A DNA stretch of 64,000 nt from Salminus brasiliensis (taxonomy: Eukaryota > Chordata > Actinopteri > Characiformes > Bryconidae): contig NC_132878.1 of NCBI RefSeq assembly GCF_030463535.1, positions 30,109,761 through 30,173,760 on the forward strand, in the 5' to 3' direction. Below, piece after piece: positions 25,320 to 37,077 of this stretch; within the stretch, counting starts at the first letter, position 1; every line of letters starts with the position of its first letter. The notes beneath the pieces are model-generated. The model did not search any database, was not told where the DNA came from, and worked only from the letters and a program-made list of their open reading frames with translations. The position numbers and the translations under genes are program-made.

Positions 25320-27150
25320 CACGCCTGTCTTGAATGATCAACTACATGTGGAAAATGGGGAAGTTGTTTAGGGGTGGCTTTCAGGGCAGACTAGACAAAA
25401 CCAAAACTTCCACTAGACTGCAGTGTCAGTTGAGACTCGAATCAGGATCATTGTTGCTGTAGGCCTTAGCTGACATTGGAAAACTGGGCCTACATCTTAC
25501 AGTCTTCTAAATGTGAGAAAGGTTTAAAGAAAAGTTTTGGTTGAGCTCTTTGTTTTAGTTGATTCCCTTGTTGCATGACCTAATTTGCTGCAACACTAAT
25601 CATCAATTAACTGTTAAGGATAAACAGGCTGATGCAATATTGTGCCCAAGGAGTTAGTCTTAGGTTTCAGATGGACAAAATTAGATGAGAGTGTGAAATA
25701 ATTAGCTGTTGTGTCTTAACACCTTTGATTAGTCCGATACCTGTGAGAGGTGTTCCATCATTTAAGGTGAGAGGTGATAACTGGTCTCTAAGGCATAACT
25801 TTAGAAGCTTGTAAAGACAAACATTAGCTAATTGTGTGTGGTCATGATGCAATACATCAAGTGTCAATCAAAGAGTGATCTTTATTGTAAATCATAAACT
25901 GAGAAGTATTTTCTTTTATAATTGTACACACATTTCTAAACGTACAACCTTTTAACTATAATCTGTATGCATATTTAACTATGTTCCCTGGACCAGGACT
26001 CATGTTGAGGGCTCTATATTCAAGTCTTCGAATTCTCTTCTTAACATAAGTTAATAATGGATATGGAAAGGACAAGAAGTCTGAAACTAGAACTAAAGAA
26101 CAAGCAAAGGAATCTCACTATAATAGTAGATAAGAGTAGATATATTTGGTTTCCTCATGAAAAATGACTAGATAACCATGTGTGTGTGCAGAAATTTAAG
26201 ATTTAGTGTTTACTGAAAAATCCTTTCACTTGTTAAGACTAGAGTTCTTAGCAAACATGAAAATATCACCTGACCCCAATAGATCAGCAAATCCTCTCCA
26301 AAACTGACCTATTTTACTTACATCTCTCTGTATTCACGATCTCTCACACTCATACCTTGTGGCCTTGTGTGGAGCTTGGTGTCCAGTTGTCCACCATGGA
26401 AGTGAGTCCAGTTAGCCCAAAGAAAGACTGTTTAAACTTTAAATGTGACAAAACCACTGTACATCAGGATCTTCTCATTCAGATAAGTCTCACATGTTGG
26501 AAGCGTTTTAGACACTCTGTGTTAACACTGAGAGGTACAGTTATGTGACATACAGTTGATTGATATGTCCCTTTTAACATCCTGCCTCCAAAGTACTCAG
26601 TTAGGAGTTAAATATTTCAGTTTTTTGACTATGTTGAATATTTTTAAGTAAACACTTGACCTGTGACCTTCGAACCACCACACCAAATAAGTTTGCTTTT
26701 CCATCAAAACAGCAGATTCTGGGAGAGAAGTCAGTGGTGTTCTCATGGTTCTCTCAATTGTTCTTTTATGGGGGTCTACTAAAAGTGTGATTGACAAAAA
26801 AATGGTTTTAGGAACTTTATTGATTTTTAATAAACTGAGATTATTTTAATCAAACAATTTAAGGTTTCAGGAGATACATTTCTAGTAAATGATGTTAGCC
26901 CTTCTCTCCCACAGATTAAGCCGGGTCTTAATTGCAGTGCCAATGCTGAATCGCCACTGCAAATACTTTTTAGTTAAGGATTTGTTTAGTATTGAAGCCT
27001 TTTTACTAACTTCTGGCCATTTCATTGTTTGTCACATTACTGAGCAAGCACAAGGCATACTGTAATCTTTTGGTAAGACAGATGAACTTTAATTACTCTT
27101 AGCTGCTGACACACAGAAGTAGGCCCATTACATGCTTGTTAAGAGAAACA
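25320..27150 (+). repeat. Left arm of a large imperfect palindrome
   Basis: From acgcctgtcttgaatgatc to about 27,150 this arm is the reverse complement of 28,490-30,350, with indels. Matching landmarks are taggcccattacatg near 27,120 (gtaatgggcctac near 28,535), the tgacttctctcccagaa region, gatcttctcattcag near 26,470 (ctgaatgagaagatc near 29,182) and ggtgttccatcatttaagg near 25,750. The arm runs in array orientation to about 26,590, then into a second repeat block. No gene is present. Confidence 0.8.
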
Positions 27151-28489
27151 TTAGCTAATTGTGTGTGGTCATGATGCAATACATCAAGTGTCAATCAAAG
27201 AGTGATCTTTGACATGATCTTTATAAGTTTAATTTTTATGCATATTTTACTTTAATCTTTGAACCAGGACCCATATTCAATTGGAGATTTATGAGTGAGA
27301 GTGATGATGTGCTTAAGAAATTATTAGAGTTTATTATTAGCTTATCTGAGTTCAGTTCATGTCCCTGAATTCTTGTTTGATCTCAAATGTAGTTTGTCCA
27401 AACATTATGTTTTTTTTTTACGGGTTTCTAATCACATTCTGTAAATCATCCCTAAAACAATTTAGTCATTTAAAACATTTGGCTGGATTTTTTCAGCATT
27501 AAAAAGCAACTAAACAATGAAGAACATGCCACTGAACAGCCACTCTACCTGTTAAGGTATCTTAACACTAAAATGATTTTGGAAAAAGTTAGAATGCTTC
27601 TTTTCACTTCAGAATTAATCTTGGCTGTTGTTATTACCACTTCTTAACCTCTATTATGCCTTATTGTGTGATAGGTCTTGAAGTGTTTAACAATATCCCA
27701 GTACAGTTGAACTGTAATGTTTAATAAATGTATTTTACACAATGCATATTGGTTAAATTTGCACCATATCTTCCATTCTTGGCTGTTGGCCATCAAATCG
27801 TCAAGAAAAATGATCTAGTTTCAGTAAAATAACTTCAGTTTGCTTTCAATCATGAGCAAGCATGATGTTTTCTTATTTTGAATGTTCCAATTCTGTCTGA
27901 ATTCAACAGATTTTCAAGCTAACTGCTGGTGGACTCTTTTCAATATGGCAAAGATGCCAAACTATTTTGGTATGGGGGAGAAAGTCAAACGATTGTGGTG
28001 GGCCAAGGGCCAACAAGAAAAAAATTATCAATATCTACTAGTAAGGAAAAAGGGGAACATTTATGAAAATGCATTTTCAAGCATTACATTAAACTTTGTC
28101 TTACCGAACTGTTCAGTAGTTGATTAAATTTCAGCCTTGCTGGCAGATCTTTGGTCCACATTTTGAGGATGCTACATCTTTGTAGAGTAGTTGTGTGTTA
28201 CCTTGATAATGAAACACTTTACTTTGCAATTGTCCAAAAACAGGTAATTGTTAAAATAAAAATGTAATGGATGCATAAACCCAATCATTTAGCATGGTGC
28301 AAACAGCACACCTAAGTCATTGCCCAAACTTCCTTCTGAAAACCCCTAACATTGTGTGAAGAATGGACAAATGGTCCAATGGTTAAGAATATTTGTCCTT
28401 TTCCATATCAGACATCTGACACTGTAAGACTGAAATCGATAAACAATGCAGTGACTTCCATTAAAGGCTAAGTAGGTTTGTTCCATCCC
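27151..28489. other. Palindrome spacer, no gene recognised
   Basis: The first 140 bases resemble the array unit start (attagctaattgtgtgtggtc and following). The rest is AT-rich unique-looking sequence. An 81-codon frame at 27,882-28,127 (+) has no recognisable motif and no homologous frame elsewhere in the window, so I do not call it a gene. Confidence 0.5.
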
Positions 28490-30770
28490 TTGTAAACTTG
28501 GCATTGGGAGATATCAGACATTGTCGATATATGTAATGGGCCTACTTCTGTGTGTCAGCAGCTAAGAGTAATTAAAGTTCATCTGTCTTACCAAAAGATT
28601 ACAGTATACTTTGTGCTTGCTTAGCAATGTAACAAAAAAACAAATGGCCAGAAGTTAGTACAAGGGGTTCAATACTAAACCAATCCTAAACTAAAAAGTA
28701 TTTACAGTGATTCAGCATTGGCACTGTAATTAAGTCCAAGACCCAGCTTAATCTGTGGGAGAGAAGAACTAACAAAATTTCCTGTTACTTGAATCTATCT
28801 CCTGAAACCATAAATTGTTTGAATAAAATATTCTCAGTTTATTAAAAATCAATAAAGTACTAAAACACTATTTTAGTCAATCACACTATTAGTAGACCCC
28901 CATAATAGAACCATTGAGAAAACCATGAGAACACCACTGACGTCTTTCCCAGAACCTGCTGTCTTTCATGGAAAAGCAAACTCATTTGGTGTGGTGGTTC
29001 GAAGGTCACAGGTCGAGTGTTTACTTTGTCAAAAATATTCAAAATTTTCACAAAACTCAAATATGTAATGCCTAACTGAGTACTTTGAAGGCAGGGTGTT
29101 AAAGGGACTTATCAACCAACTGTACCTCTCAGTGTTAACACAGAGTGTCTAAAAACAGACCTTCAAATATGTGGGATTTATCTGAATGAGAAGATCCTGA
29201 TGTACAGTGTTTTAGTCACATTTTAAAGTTTAAACAGTCTTCGTTTGGGCCAGCTGGACTCACTTGCATTGCTGACACCAAGGTCCACACAAAGCCACAA
29301 GGTGTGTGTGTGAGTGTGTGAGAGAGTGAATACAGAGAGATGTAAGTAAAATAGGTCAGTTTTGGAGAGGATTTGCTGATCTATTGTTGGGGGTCAGGTC
29401 ATATTTTCATGTTTGCTAAGAACTCTAGTCTTAAAAAGTGAAAGGACTTTTCAGTAAACACTAAATCTTAAATTTCTCCACACACACATGTTTATCTAGT
29501 CATTTTGCATGAGGAAACCAAATATATCTACTCTTGTCTACTATTATAGTGAGATTCCTTTGCTTGTTCTTTAGTTCTAGTTTCAGACTTCTTATCCTTT
29601 CCATATCCATTATTAACTTATGTTGAGAAGAGAATTTAAAGACTTGAATATAGAGCCCTCAACATGGGTCCTGGTCCAGGGAATATAGTCAAGTATGCAT
29701 ACAGATTATAGTTAAAAGGTTGTACGTTTAGAAATGTGTGTACAATTATAAAATAAAATACTTCTCAGTTTATGATTTACAATAAAGATCACTCTTTGAC
29801 TGACACTTGATGTATTGCATCATGACCACACACAATTAGCAAATGCTTGTCTTTACAAGCTATGCAAGTTATGCCTTAGAGACCAGTTATCACCTCTCAC
29901 CTTAAATGATGGAACACCTCTCACAGGTATCGGACTAATCAAAGGTGTTAAGACACAACAGCTTATTGCTTCACACTCTCATCTAATTTTATCCATCTGA
30001 AACCTAAGACTAACTCCTTGGGCACAATATTGCATCAGCCTGTTTATCCTTAACAGTTAATTGATGATTAGTGTTACAGCAAATTAGGTCATGCAACAAG
30101 GCAATCAACTAAAACAAAGAGCTCAACCATAACTTTTCTTTATACCTTTCTCACATGTAGAAGACTGTGAGATGTAGGCCCAGTTTTCCAATGTCAGCTA
30201 AGGCCTACAGCAACAATGATCTTCAATTGAGGCTCAACCGACACTGCAGTCTAGTGGACAATTAAGTTTTGTCTAATTTGAAAGCCACCCCTAAACAACT
30301 TTCCCATTTTCTACATGTAGCTGAGCAGTCAGAACAGGTGTGTCGTTGTATTTTGCACTGAAGATATGAGGCTAATGTAGGTAACAGGAAAGAGATGAGT
30401 ATACCCCACCTGTGTGCATTGTGTAAACATTACACATTAACTGTACTGAGATGTTATTGTGAGAGCATATCATTGAAAATTTAAACAAATCTAAATGCAA
30501 ATAAAAGAAGTGCTGTGTTCAAGCTTACAGGATTTTACATCTGTTGTATACTTAAAAAACTTGCCACTTCCCTACACTCCAGATCTAATCACACACAAAG
30601 TTGACGACATATCAATAAATCCTGGCCAAACCTAACAAATTTTTCCTTGCGTTTCTCTTTATTCACATAGACACACGTGCACTCACACACAGAGGCATGC
30701 ATATTGGCCTTGTGTTTACCTTGGTTCAAGTAATGCAAGTGATGCCAGCTGACCTGGATAAAGACTGTTT
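28490..30770 (-). repeat. Right arm of the large imperfect palindrome
   Basis: This array-family sequence lies in reverse orientation. Unit landmarks appear as complements, for example ggtcctggtccagg near 29,667, catgaccacacacaattagc near 29,820 and ctgtttatccttaacag near 30,040. It continues past the left-arm homology to about 30,770 with the complement of the unit region around 3,070-3,180, so the left arm has lost material at the 25,319 junction. Confidence 0.8.
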
Positions 30771-30889
30771 ATGACTGATAATCTGATATTTTAGTGACAC
30801 ATATTTGAGTAATCACTCAGGTGAACACCTAAAGATCTGAACTCCAAATAAAGTGAAAAACAGCTGAATTCAGTAAAAGTCTGTAAGAA

Positions 30890-30999
30890 GGCCCATTACA
30901 CGTATCGCCCAGTGCCAAGTTTCCAAGAAAAGGAAAAAAAATTGCTTTTCTTGAAAAACTTGGCATTGGGAGATATGAGGCATTTGCATGTAATGGGCC
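30890..30999. repeat. Fold-back inverted repeat (hairpin), copy B
   Basis: This is the same fold-back as at 22,669-22,777. The arms ggcccattaca and tgtaatgggcc enclose cagtgccaagtttc and aacttggcattggg, with an A-rich loop that differs slightly from copy A (attgcttttc for acagcttttc). Confidence 0.65.
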
Positions 31000-31682
31000 T
31001 ATTTCTGTGTGTCAGCAGCTAAGAGGAATTAAAGTTCATCTGTCATACCAAAAGATTACACTGAAAACTTCAGTTGTTTGATTAAAGCAGTGTATTAAAA
31101 TCAATGAACATCCTAAAAACATACTATTAGCAAACCTTTGTAGCAGAACCAATTAAATTCCATAAGAACACCACTGAGTTCTCTCCCAGAACCCATTGTC
31201 TTAACAGAAAAGCAAACTTATTTGGTGTTGTGGTTAGAAGGTCACAGTTTGTTTGCTTTTTACTAAAAAGGATGTATCAACTAACTGAGTTAGCATATTG
31301 TCCTGATAAACATGTCAAGTGTTTTAATGTCATTTATGAAAAATGAGTCACACTGAAATTACACATTATCACATTAGTCACATTACTAATCTTTATCCTG
31401 TCCAGCTTTTTTGTTGCCACCAAGGTCAACAAGGCTGACAACCATATATGTGTGTTTATTATAAATGTGTGTTTGTGTGTTTGTGTTAATATAGAGAGGT
31501 GCAAGCAATAATTGGTCAAGTTTGGAGAGCAATAATGACCTAGATTTTGCTAATCAGATTTCCTTTGTTGTTATCTCCCCTTGTCTTTTTTAGAGAAATA
31601 TGAAGAAAGACCACCTTCATCTGTCTAGATCTAAATGTGAAGTGAAGCCCCTGTTCTTTTTTCTGTTCTTTCTCGTTTTACA

Positions 31683-31697
31683 CCACTAGAGGGCAAC
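31683..31697 (+). promoter_or_regulatory. CTCF-like motif, duplication copy B (first)
   Basis: CCACTAGAGGGCAAC, in the position matching 23,442 in copy A. Confidence 0.45.
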
Positions 31698-32730
31698 AAA
31701 GCTGTACAACAAAACTGTACATTTCTTTGCAAAAGGTCAGCACTTTCACAGAGTCTAAGCATAAGTGCAGCCTGAGCTGTGGTAAAGCTGTAAAGACTGT
31801 GAGATGTAGGCCCAGTTTTACAATATCAGCCAAGGCCTACAGTAACAATGATATTGACCTGAGGCTTCCCCTGACACTGCAATATAGTGGAAGTTTGGGT
31901 TTTGTATAGTCTGTCCTGAAAGCCACCCCTGAAAAACTTCACCATTTTTTGACATGTAGTTGATCAGTCAAGACAGGCATGTCTCTATATTTTGCACTGG
32001 AGATATGAGGCTAGTTTAGATAACAAGAAGAGTATACCTTTTCTAGACCCTATCAGTTTGCATTGAGTAAAATACATTCAATAAACATTACACTTCAACT
32101 GTACTAAGATGTTATGAGAACATTTAGCAGATGTGTAGTTTAAAGCTGTGTTACTCATTTTATGTTTATTGATACCAGCATGTATTACAGTGTCTGATGA
32201 CACCTGACAACTATAGCACACACAGTAGCCTTAAAAGAAAAGGAAAAATGTTATTAACCATTGAACCATTGCGGTTTGTCCAGTCTTCACACAATATGAA
32301 GGGTTTTTTAAATGAGTTATAAGGGTTGATGCTTGACACGTCTGCTCAGGTCTACTCAGATGCTTGAGCACGTCTGCTGTTTGTGTCTGCTCAGGTATTC
32401 TGTTTGCTTGTGCACTACATATCATCTGCGGCTCAAGTGTAAAACTGAATGAGCAAAGTTCAGACAACAGACATATTTGGAGTATTAACTCAATTTGGGA
32501 GAAGCTGTAGAAAATATATGTTTAATTTGTATTAAACCACTTGCAATAGTTCAATTATGCAGTAGTTTGATTAGTTTAAAAAAAAATGTTCTACTTGTTA
32601 CATAATACATTTCACAGTCAGACTTTTGCCTTTATGGAAATATAAAAGGTCTCAGTCAACTGACCTGATTGACCACATTTTATTTGACTAGATCTGAATG
32701 TGAAGTGTTCTTGTTCTTTCTGCTTTTGCA

Positions 32731-32745
32731 CCACTAGAGGGCAGC
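32731..32745 (+). promoter_or_regulatory. CTCF-like motif, duplication copy B (second)
   Basis: CCACTAGAGGGCAGC, matching the site at 23,955, with a full fit to the CTCF core. Spacing from the first copy B site is 1,048 bases because copy B keeps the 500-base segment lost from copy A. Confidence 0.5.
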
Positions 32746-33620
32746 AAAACTAAGCAGTTTGCTGTATTTATCACTACAGGTCAGCACTTTCATACAGATT
32801 GAGCAGAGGTTGTGAAGCTTAGTGTGGGAACTTTACACTTACATTATTGTGCTTCTTTCAGTATATCCCAGCATTCCTGATTCCAGTATGTCTATACATT
32901 TCATATCACTTTCCAACTCTTTTAACAGGTTCTGGTTCTGTCTGCTTAAGAAATATTCATTTTCATGTGTTCATGTCACAGATTGTCAGAGCGTGCAAGT
33001 TTATACTATGTCCCTGTCACTCAGTGACATACCTTGCTGAAAATTTTCTTCAGTTGCAACTGAAAATGCAGAAATGGCAGCAGTTATTTTTTAGAATTTT
33101 TTCAAAAAATATTTGCAAGAATCAAGAGTAACGCTTATGAGGCCATATCACTCCCATAGACCATTATGTCTTGAGGCTTTTGTGTAAACTGTTTTCAGTT
33201 GGTTTATGATATAAATGATTTATAATACAATGTTTGTTACGTAATATCACATATTAGTGTCCCATAAAGCAGAATTATGAAAATTAAGACAAAAAAAACA
33301 AGCACAAAATAGCATGCCAAACCATGCAAAGTCTGCTTATTTCCCTGCATTGTGTTATAATCCAGTATCCACATACATTTCACATTTTCTATGTTGTGCT
33401 CCTTTAGCATATCCTGACATCACACTCTTTAAAATAAAACAATAGTATTTGTAATAATAATCTTCAATTATTATGTATTATGTATTTCATATACACAGAT
33501 TTGTTCATGGAGTTATTATCTGTTGAAGCTGCTTTTTGATGCTCAGATGCAGCCAAACGTTTTACATTAATTTAGTGATGGTTTATGAAGTGTGGTTACA
33601 ACTCTCTAATGCAAAATAGA

Positions 33621-36000
33621 CACAATGTTTGGACTGATGTGTGTGAACTACAGTGCCACACATTTGAGATCAAACAAGGATCAGGAAAATATGATGCTGA
33701 ACTCTTTGGTCTTTTTGAACTCTTTTCTGATCTTTTTGGCAGAATTAGAATCTGAAAGTTTTTTTATTTGGCCAATAGAAATCCACAAAACCAAAATAAA
33801 ATCCTTTTACATTGATATTTATTGAACGCTTAGCAGTTTTTTTATTTTTTCGTTTCTTGTAAACTTGGCATTGGGAGATATGAGGCATTTGCGTGGCAGT
33901 GATGGTGACATGTAATGGGCCTACTTCTGCAAATGTATTTTCAGTGGCAATTCAGCAATAGAAATTTCCTGAAAACTTAAATAGTTTGATTAAAATATCA
34001 TACACACACTTTTCCAAGTGTTAATGTAATTTATGAAAAATTTGTCACACTAAAATGTCACATTGACAGTCTTTATCCTGTCCAGCTGAAGTCACTTTTT
34101 GTTTGCCACTAGCAACCATGTTTATGAATGTGTGTGGTGTGTGTGCGCGTATGTGAATACAGAGAGGTGCAAGCAAGACAGAGGTCAGGTCAAAATTTCA
34201 TGTTTGATTAGATCTTGAGTATAAAGAAGTAAAAGGAAATTTCTTCTTGCAAACACAATTACCTACCCATTTTGTTTGAGGAAAACATATATTTTCTACT
34301 ATTACAGTGAGATTTATTAGCTTGTTCTTGAGTGCTTGCTTCAAACCTTTTGTCCCTTCCATAATCCATAATTCATTTATCTCAAGAATATGGGTCCTGG
34401 TCCAGGGAACATAGTCAAATATGCATACAGATTATAGTTAAAAGGTTGTACGTTTAGAAATGTGTGTACAATTATAAAAGAAAATACTTCTCAGTTTATG
34501 GTTTACAATAAAGATCACTCTTTGACTGACACTTGATGTATTGCATCATGACCACACACAATTAGCTAATGCTTGTCTTTACAAGCTTCTAAAGTCATGC
34601 CTTAGAGACCAGTTATCACCTCTCACCTTAAATGATGGAACACCTCTCACAGGTATCGGACTAATCAAAGGTGTTAAGACACAACAGCTAATTATTTCAC
34701 ACTCTCATCTAATTTTGTCCATCTGAAACCTAAGACTAACTCCTTGGGCACAATATTGCATCAGCCTGTTTATCCTTAACAGTTAATTGATGATTAGTGT
34801 TGCAGCAAATTAGGTCATGCAACAAGGGAATCAACTAAAACAAAGAGCTCAACCAAAACTTTTCTTTAAACCTCTCTCATATTTAGATAACTGTGAGATG
34901 TAGGCCCAGTTTTCCAATGTCAGCTAAGGCCTACAGCAACAATGATCCTTAATTGAGCCCACTAGTGTGCATTGTTAAAAATACATTCATTAAACATTAC
35001 ACTTTAACTGTACTAGGATATTGTTAAAAGGACATTTGTCATTTAACAGCTGTTTAAAACCTATTACACCCCAAGGCTTATTACACACTAAGGTACAATA
35101 ATTTAGAAGTGGTGATAGAAATTTGCAATAACACCTTAAGTCTGCAGCCCATAGTTTTTTTGAGAAGTTAAGCTGTGTTTATTATTATTGTTTATTATTT
35201 CCAGTCAGATGCCACCTGGCATTGCTAACTATATCACACACAGTAGCTTTACAGGAAAAGGAAAATGGTCTTAACCATTGTGCCATTGCTCTTTGTCCAG
35301 TCTATACACAATGTCACATTTTTTAAAAGGGTTGAGACTTGACACGGTTTGACTGTGTGACTATTTAGGTGTTCTGTTTGCACCATGCTAATTGATTGGC
35401 ATTATGCATCCATCACTTTTGAACTACATTAGCATTGTGTCTCCAGTGTAAAACTAAACAAACAAAAAAACGTTTATGACTAAATTTGGGATATGTTTTA
35501 AAAATTACATATTTTTTTTCAAACCACTTTAAATAAATAAATGATGCCGTAGTTTAAACAATATGAAATAATACATATTACATTCTGTCACAACCTTTGG
35601 TAAAAGAGGTCTATATAGATTAATGAACCTAGATTTTACAAGCATATTTTTCATTGTTATTATGTCCCCTAGTTTTTTTATGAAAAATTTAAATAAGGTC
35701 TCAGTGAACTGACCTGAATGACCACATTCATCTGAATAGATCTGAATGTGAAGTGAAGCTCCTGTTCTTTTTCTTTCTCATTTCACACCACTAGAGGGCA
35801 GCAAAATTGCACAGTTTGCTGCGTTTATCACTACAGGTCAGCACTTGCATCCAGATTGGTGAAGTGGAGCCTAGTTTGAGAGATTTACATCATACATTTC
35901 TCACTCACTTTATTGTGGTTCTTTTAGTATATCACAGCATTTCTGATCTCAGTATGTCTATATTTTGTATCACTGTTCAACTCTTTTAAAGGTGCACGTA
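33621..36000. repeat. Decayed array-family sequence, mixed orientation
   Basis: The start (gactgatgtgtgtgaactac) resembles the unit around 1,060-1,330. About 34,390-34,960 is reverse-oriented array sequence (landmarks ggtcctggtccaggg, catgaccacacacaattagc, ctgtttatccttaacag). Positions 35,690-36,000 resemble 23,860-24,140 on the + strand. Roughly 35,000-35,690 is AT-rich with only patchy similarity to 32,100-32,620. No gene is present. Confidence 0.65.
35788..35802 (+). promoter_or_regulatory. CTCF-like motif nearest to the receptor cluster
   Basis: CCACTAGAGGGCAGC, with a full fit to the core. It is the last of ten + strand copies and lies about 1.3 kb from the 3' end of the TAAR1-like gene. 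Confidence 0.5.
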
Positions 36001-36247
36001 TTTGTCACTGTACAGCGTACAGCGAAATGTGTCCTCCGCATTTAACCCATCTGGTAGTGAACACACACTCACACACACACATGTGTTAGGGGCAGTGAGT
36101 ACACACACACACCCAGAGCGGTGGGCAGCCAACTCCAGCGCCCGGGGAGCAGAGAGGGTAAAGGGCCCAACAGTGGCAGCTTGCCGAGCCCAGGAATCGA
36201 ACCCACAACCCTGTTATCGACAGCCCGGAGCTCTAACCGCTGAGCCT
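36000..36247 (-). mobile_element. tRNA-derived SINE (reverse orientation)
   Basis: Read on the - strand it begins with a pol III A-box-like sequence (aggctcagcgg, 36,237-36,247), followed by an exact B box GGTTCGATTCC (36,193-36,203). A GC-rich body (ggcagctgccactgttggg type, ctccccgggcgctgg) and a TG/CA-rich part follow. The first bases of the tRNA-like head are missing. A second member of the family is at 46,992-47,165. The high GC content stands out against the AT-rich surroundings. The short frames here on both strands are by-products of the SINE. Confidence 0.8.
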
Positions 36248-36853
36248 TAGCAGGATTTGCAGAGATTTGTTCATGGTTCTGTCTGTTTGAGAAATATTCA
36301 GGGGAAGGTTGTAAGCGCATTTTATTCACATTGACAAACTTGACAATTTGAGGATCAAAAGGCCTATTACAGACATGTGTAGATTTATACATATTCAAAA
36401 CTTTGTGTTCTGAGAAATTGGAATGTTATTCCGAGGATCAAAGCGACACAGAAAATAATATATATAGTTTTTTTTTTACATAAATATGCAAATTACCTAC
36501 AGCACATGTTATAATATTTTGAACCATGGTATACAGTAACAACTTGTTGTGAAGTATTACTTTTTAGAGAAAAACTTGCAAAATGCATAAAACATAAAAA
36601 AACCAATTTGAATGTTTAAAGAAAACATGCTTTAACATAAGGAAAAAACAAACAAAGTTAAATATAGTTTTGTTTAGTTTAGTTTACAGCGGAACATAAA
36701 ACCAATACAACATCCTATCCACTAAATCACATATATTTTGATCCTAAAGCAACAGTGTTTAAAAAAAGTTATCTTTAGTCATGTACTAAATAATGCCCTT
36801 GAAGCTTAAAGCAATAATAAAGCCGAATAACTTCACGATAACTTCATGATAAG

Positions 36854-36920
<67 letters not shown>

Positions 36921-37077
36921 AATAATATTCAATATATCAATATCTCTTTTTAGACTTAGACTGCAGAACTGACAACTCATCTAAAGTTTAGTGTAGTACA
37001 TGCTAACTCCAGTTTAGCCCAGGCTTAATCTGTGCTTACAAAAGCCCTTTACAAGCCCTGTAGCACCTCTCTACTGA
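36248..37077. repeat. 3' flank of the TAAR1-like gene with an (AT)n microsatellite
   Basis: This AT-rich sequence has no gene. It contains a pure AT dinucleotide run of about 57 bases at 36,858-36,914. It should hold the 3' UTR of the receptor gene that ends at 37,078. No convincing AATAAA on the - strand is seen within the first 400 bases. Confidence 0.6.

Larger units (their letters stand above)
30771..33620 (+). repeat. Direct duplication, copy B
   Basis: The segment is collinear with 22,138-24,840. It starts gataatctgatattttag, lacks about 400 bases relative to the region after 22,175, and has about 500 bases (31,740-32,250) missing from copy A. Near 32,230-32,470 and 32,822-33,131 it matches copy A closely. 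It ends at about 33,620, where sequence like the unit region around 1,060 begins. Confidence 0.8.

Noticed and set aside
27882-28127. 81-codon frame in the palindrome spacer
   Set aside because: No motif, no homologous frame in the window and no promoter or splice context.
1-36000. Possibility of a CRISPR-like array
   Set aside because: Repeat units are kilobases long with no short direct repeats and unique spacers of constant length, and the DNA is vertebrate.
36069-36398. Frames of 82 and 109 codons around 36,000-36,400
   Set aside because: They are translations of the tRNA-derived SINE on both strands, not genes.
36786-36980. 64-codon frame with repeated Tyr-Ile
   Set aside because: It is the translation of the (AT)n microsatellite.
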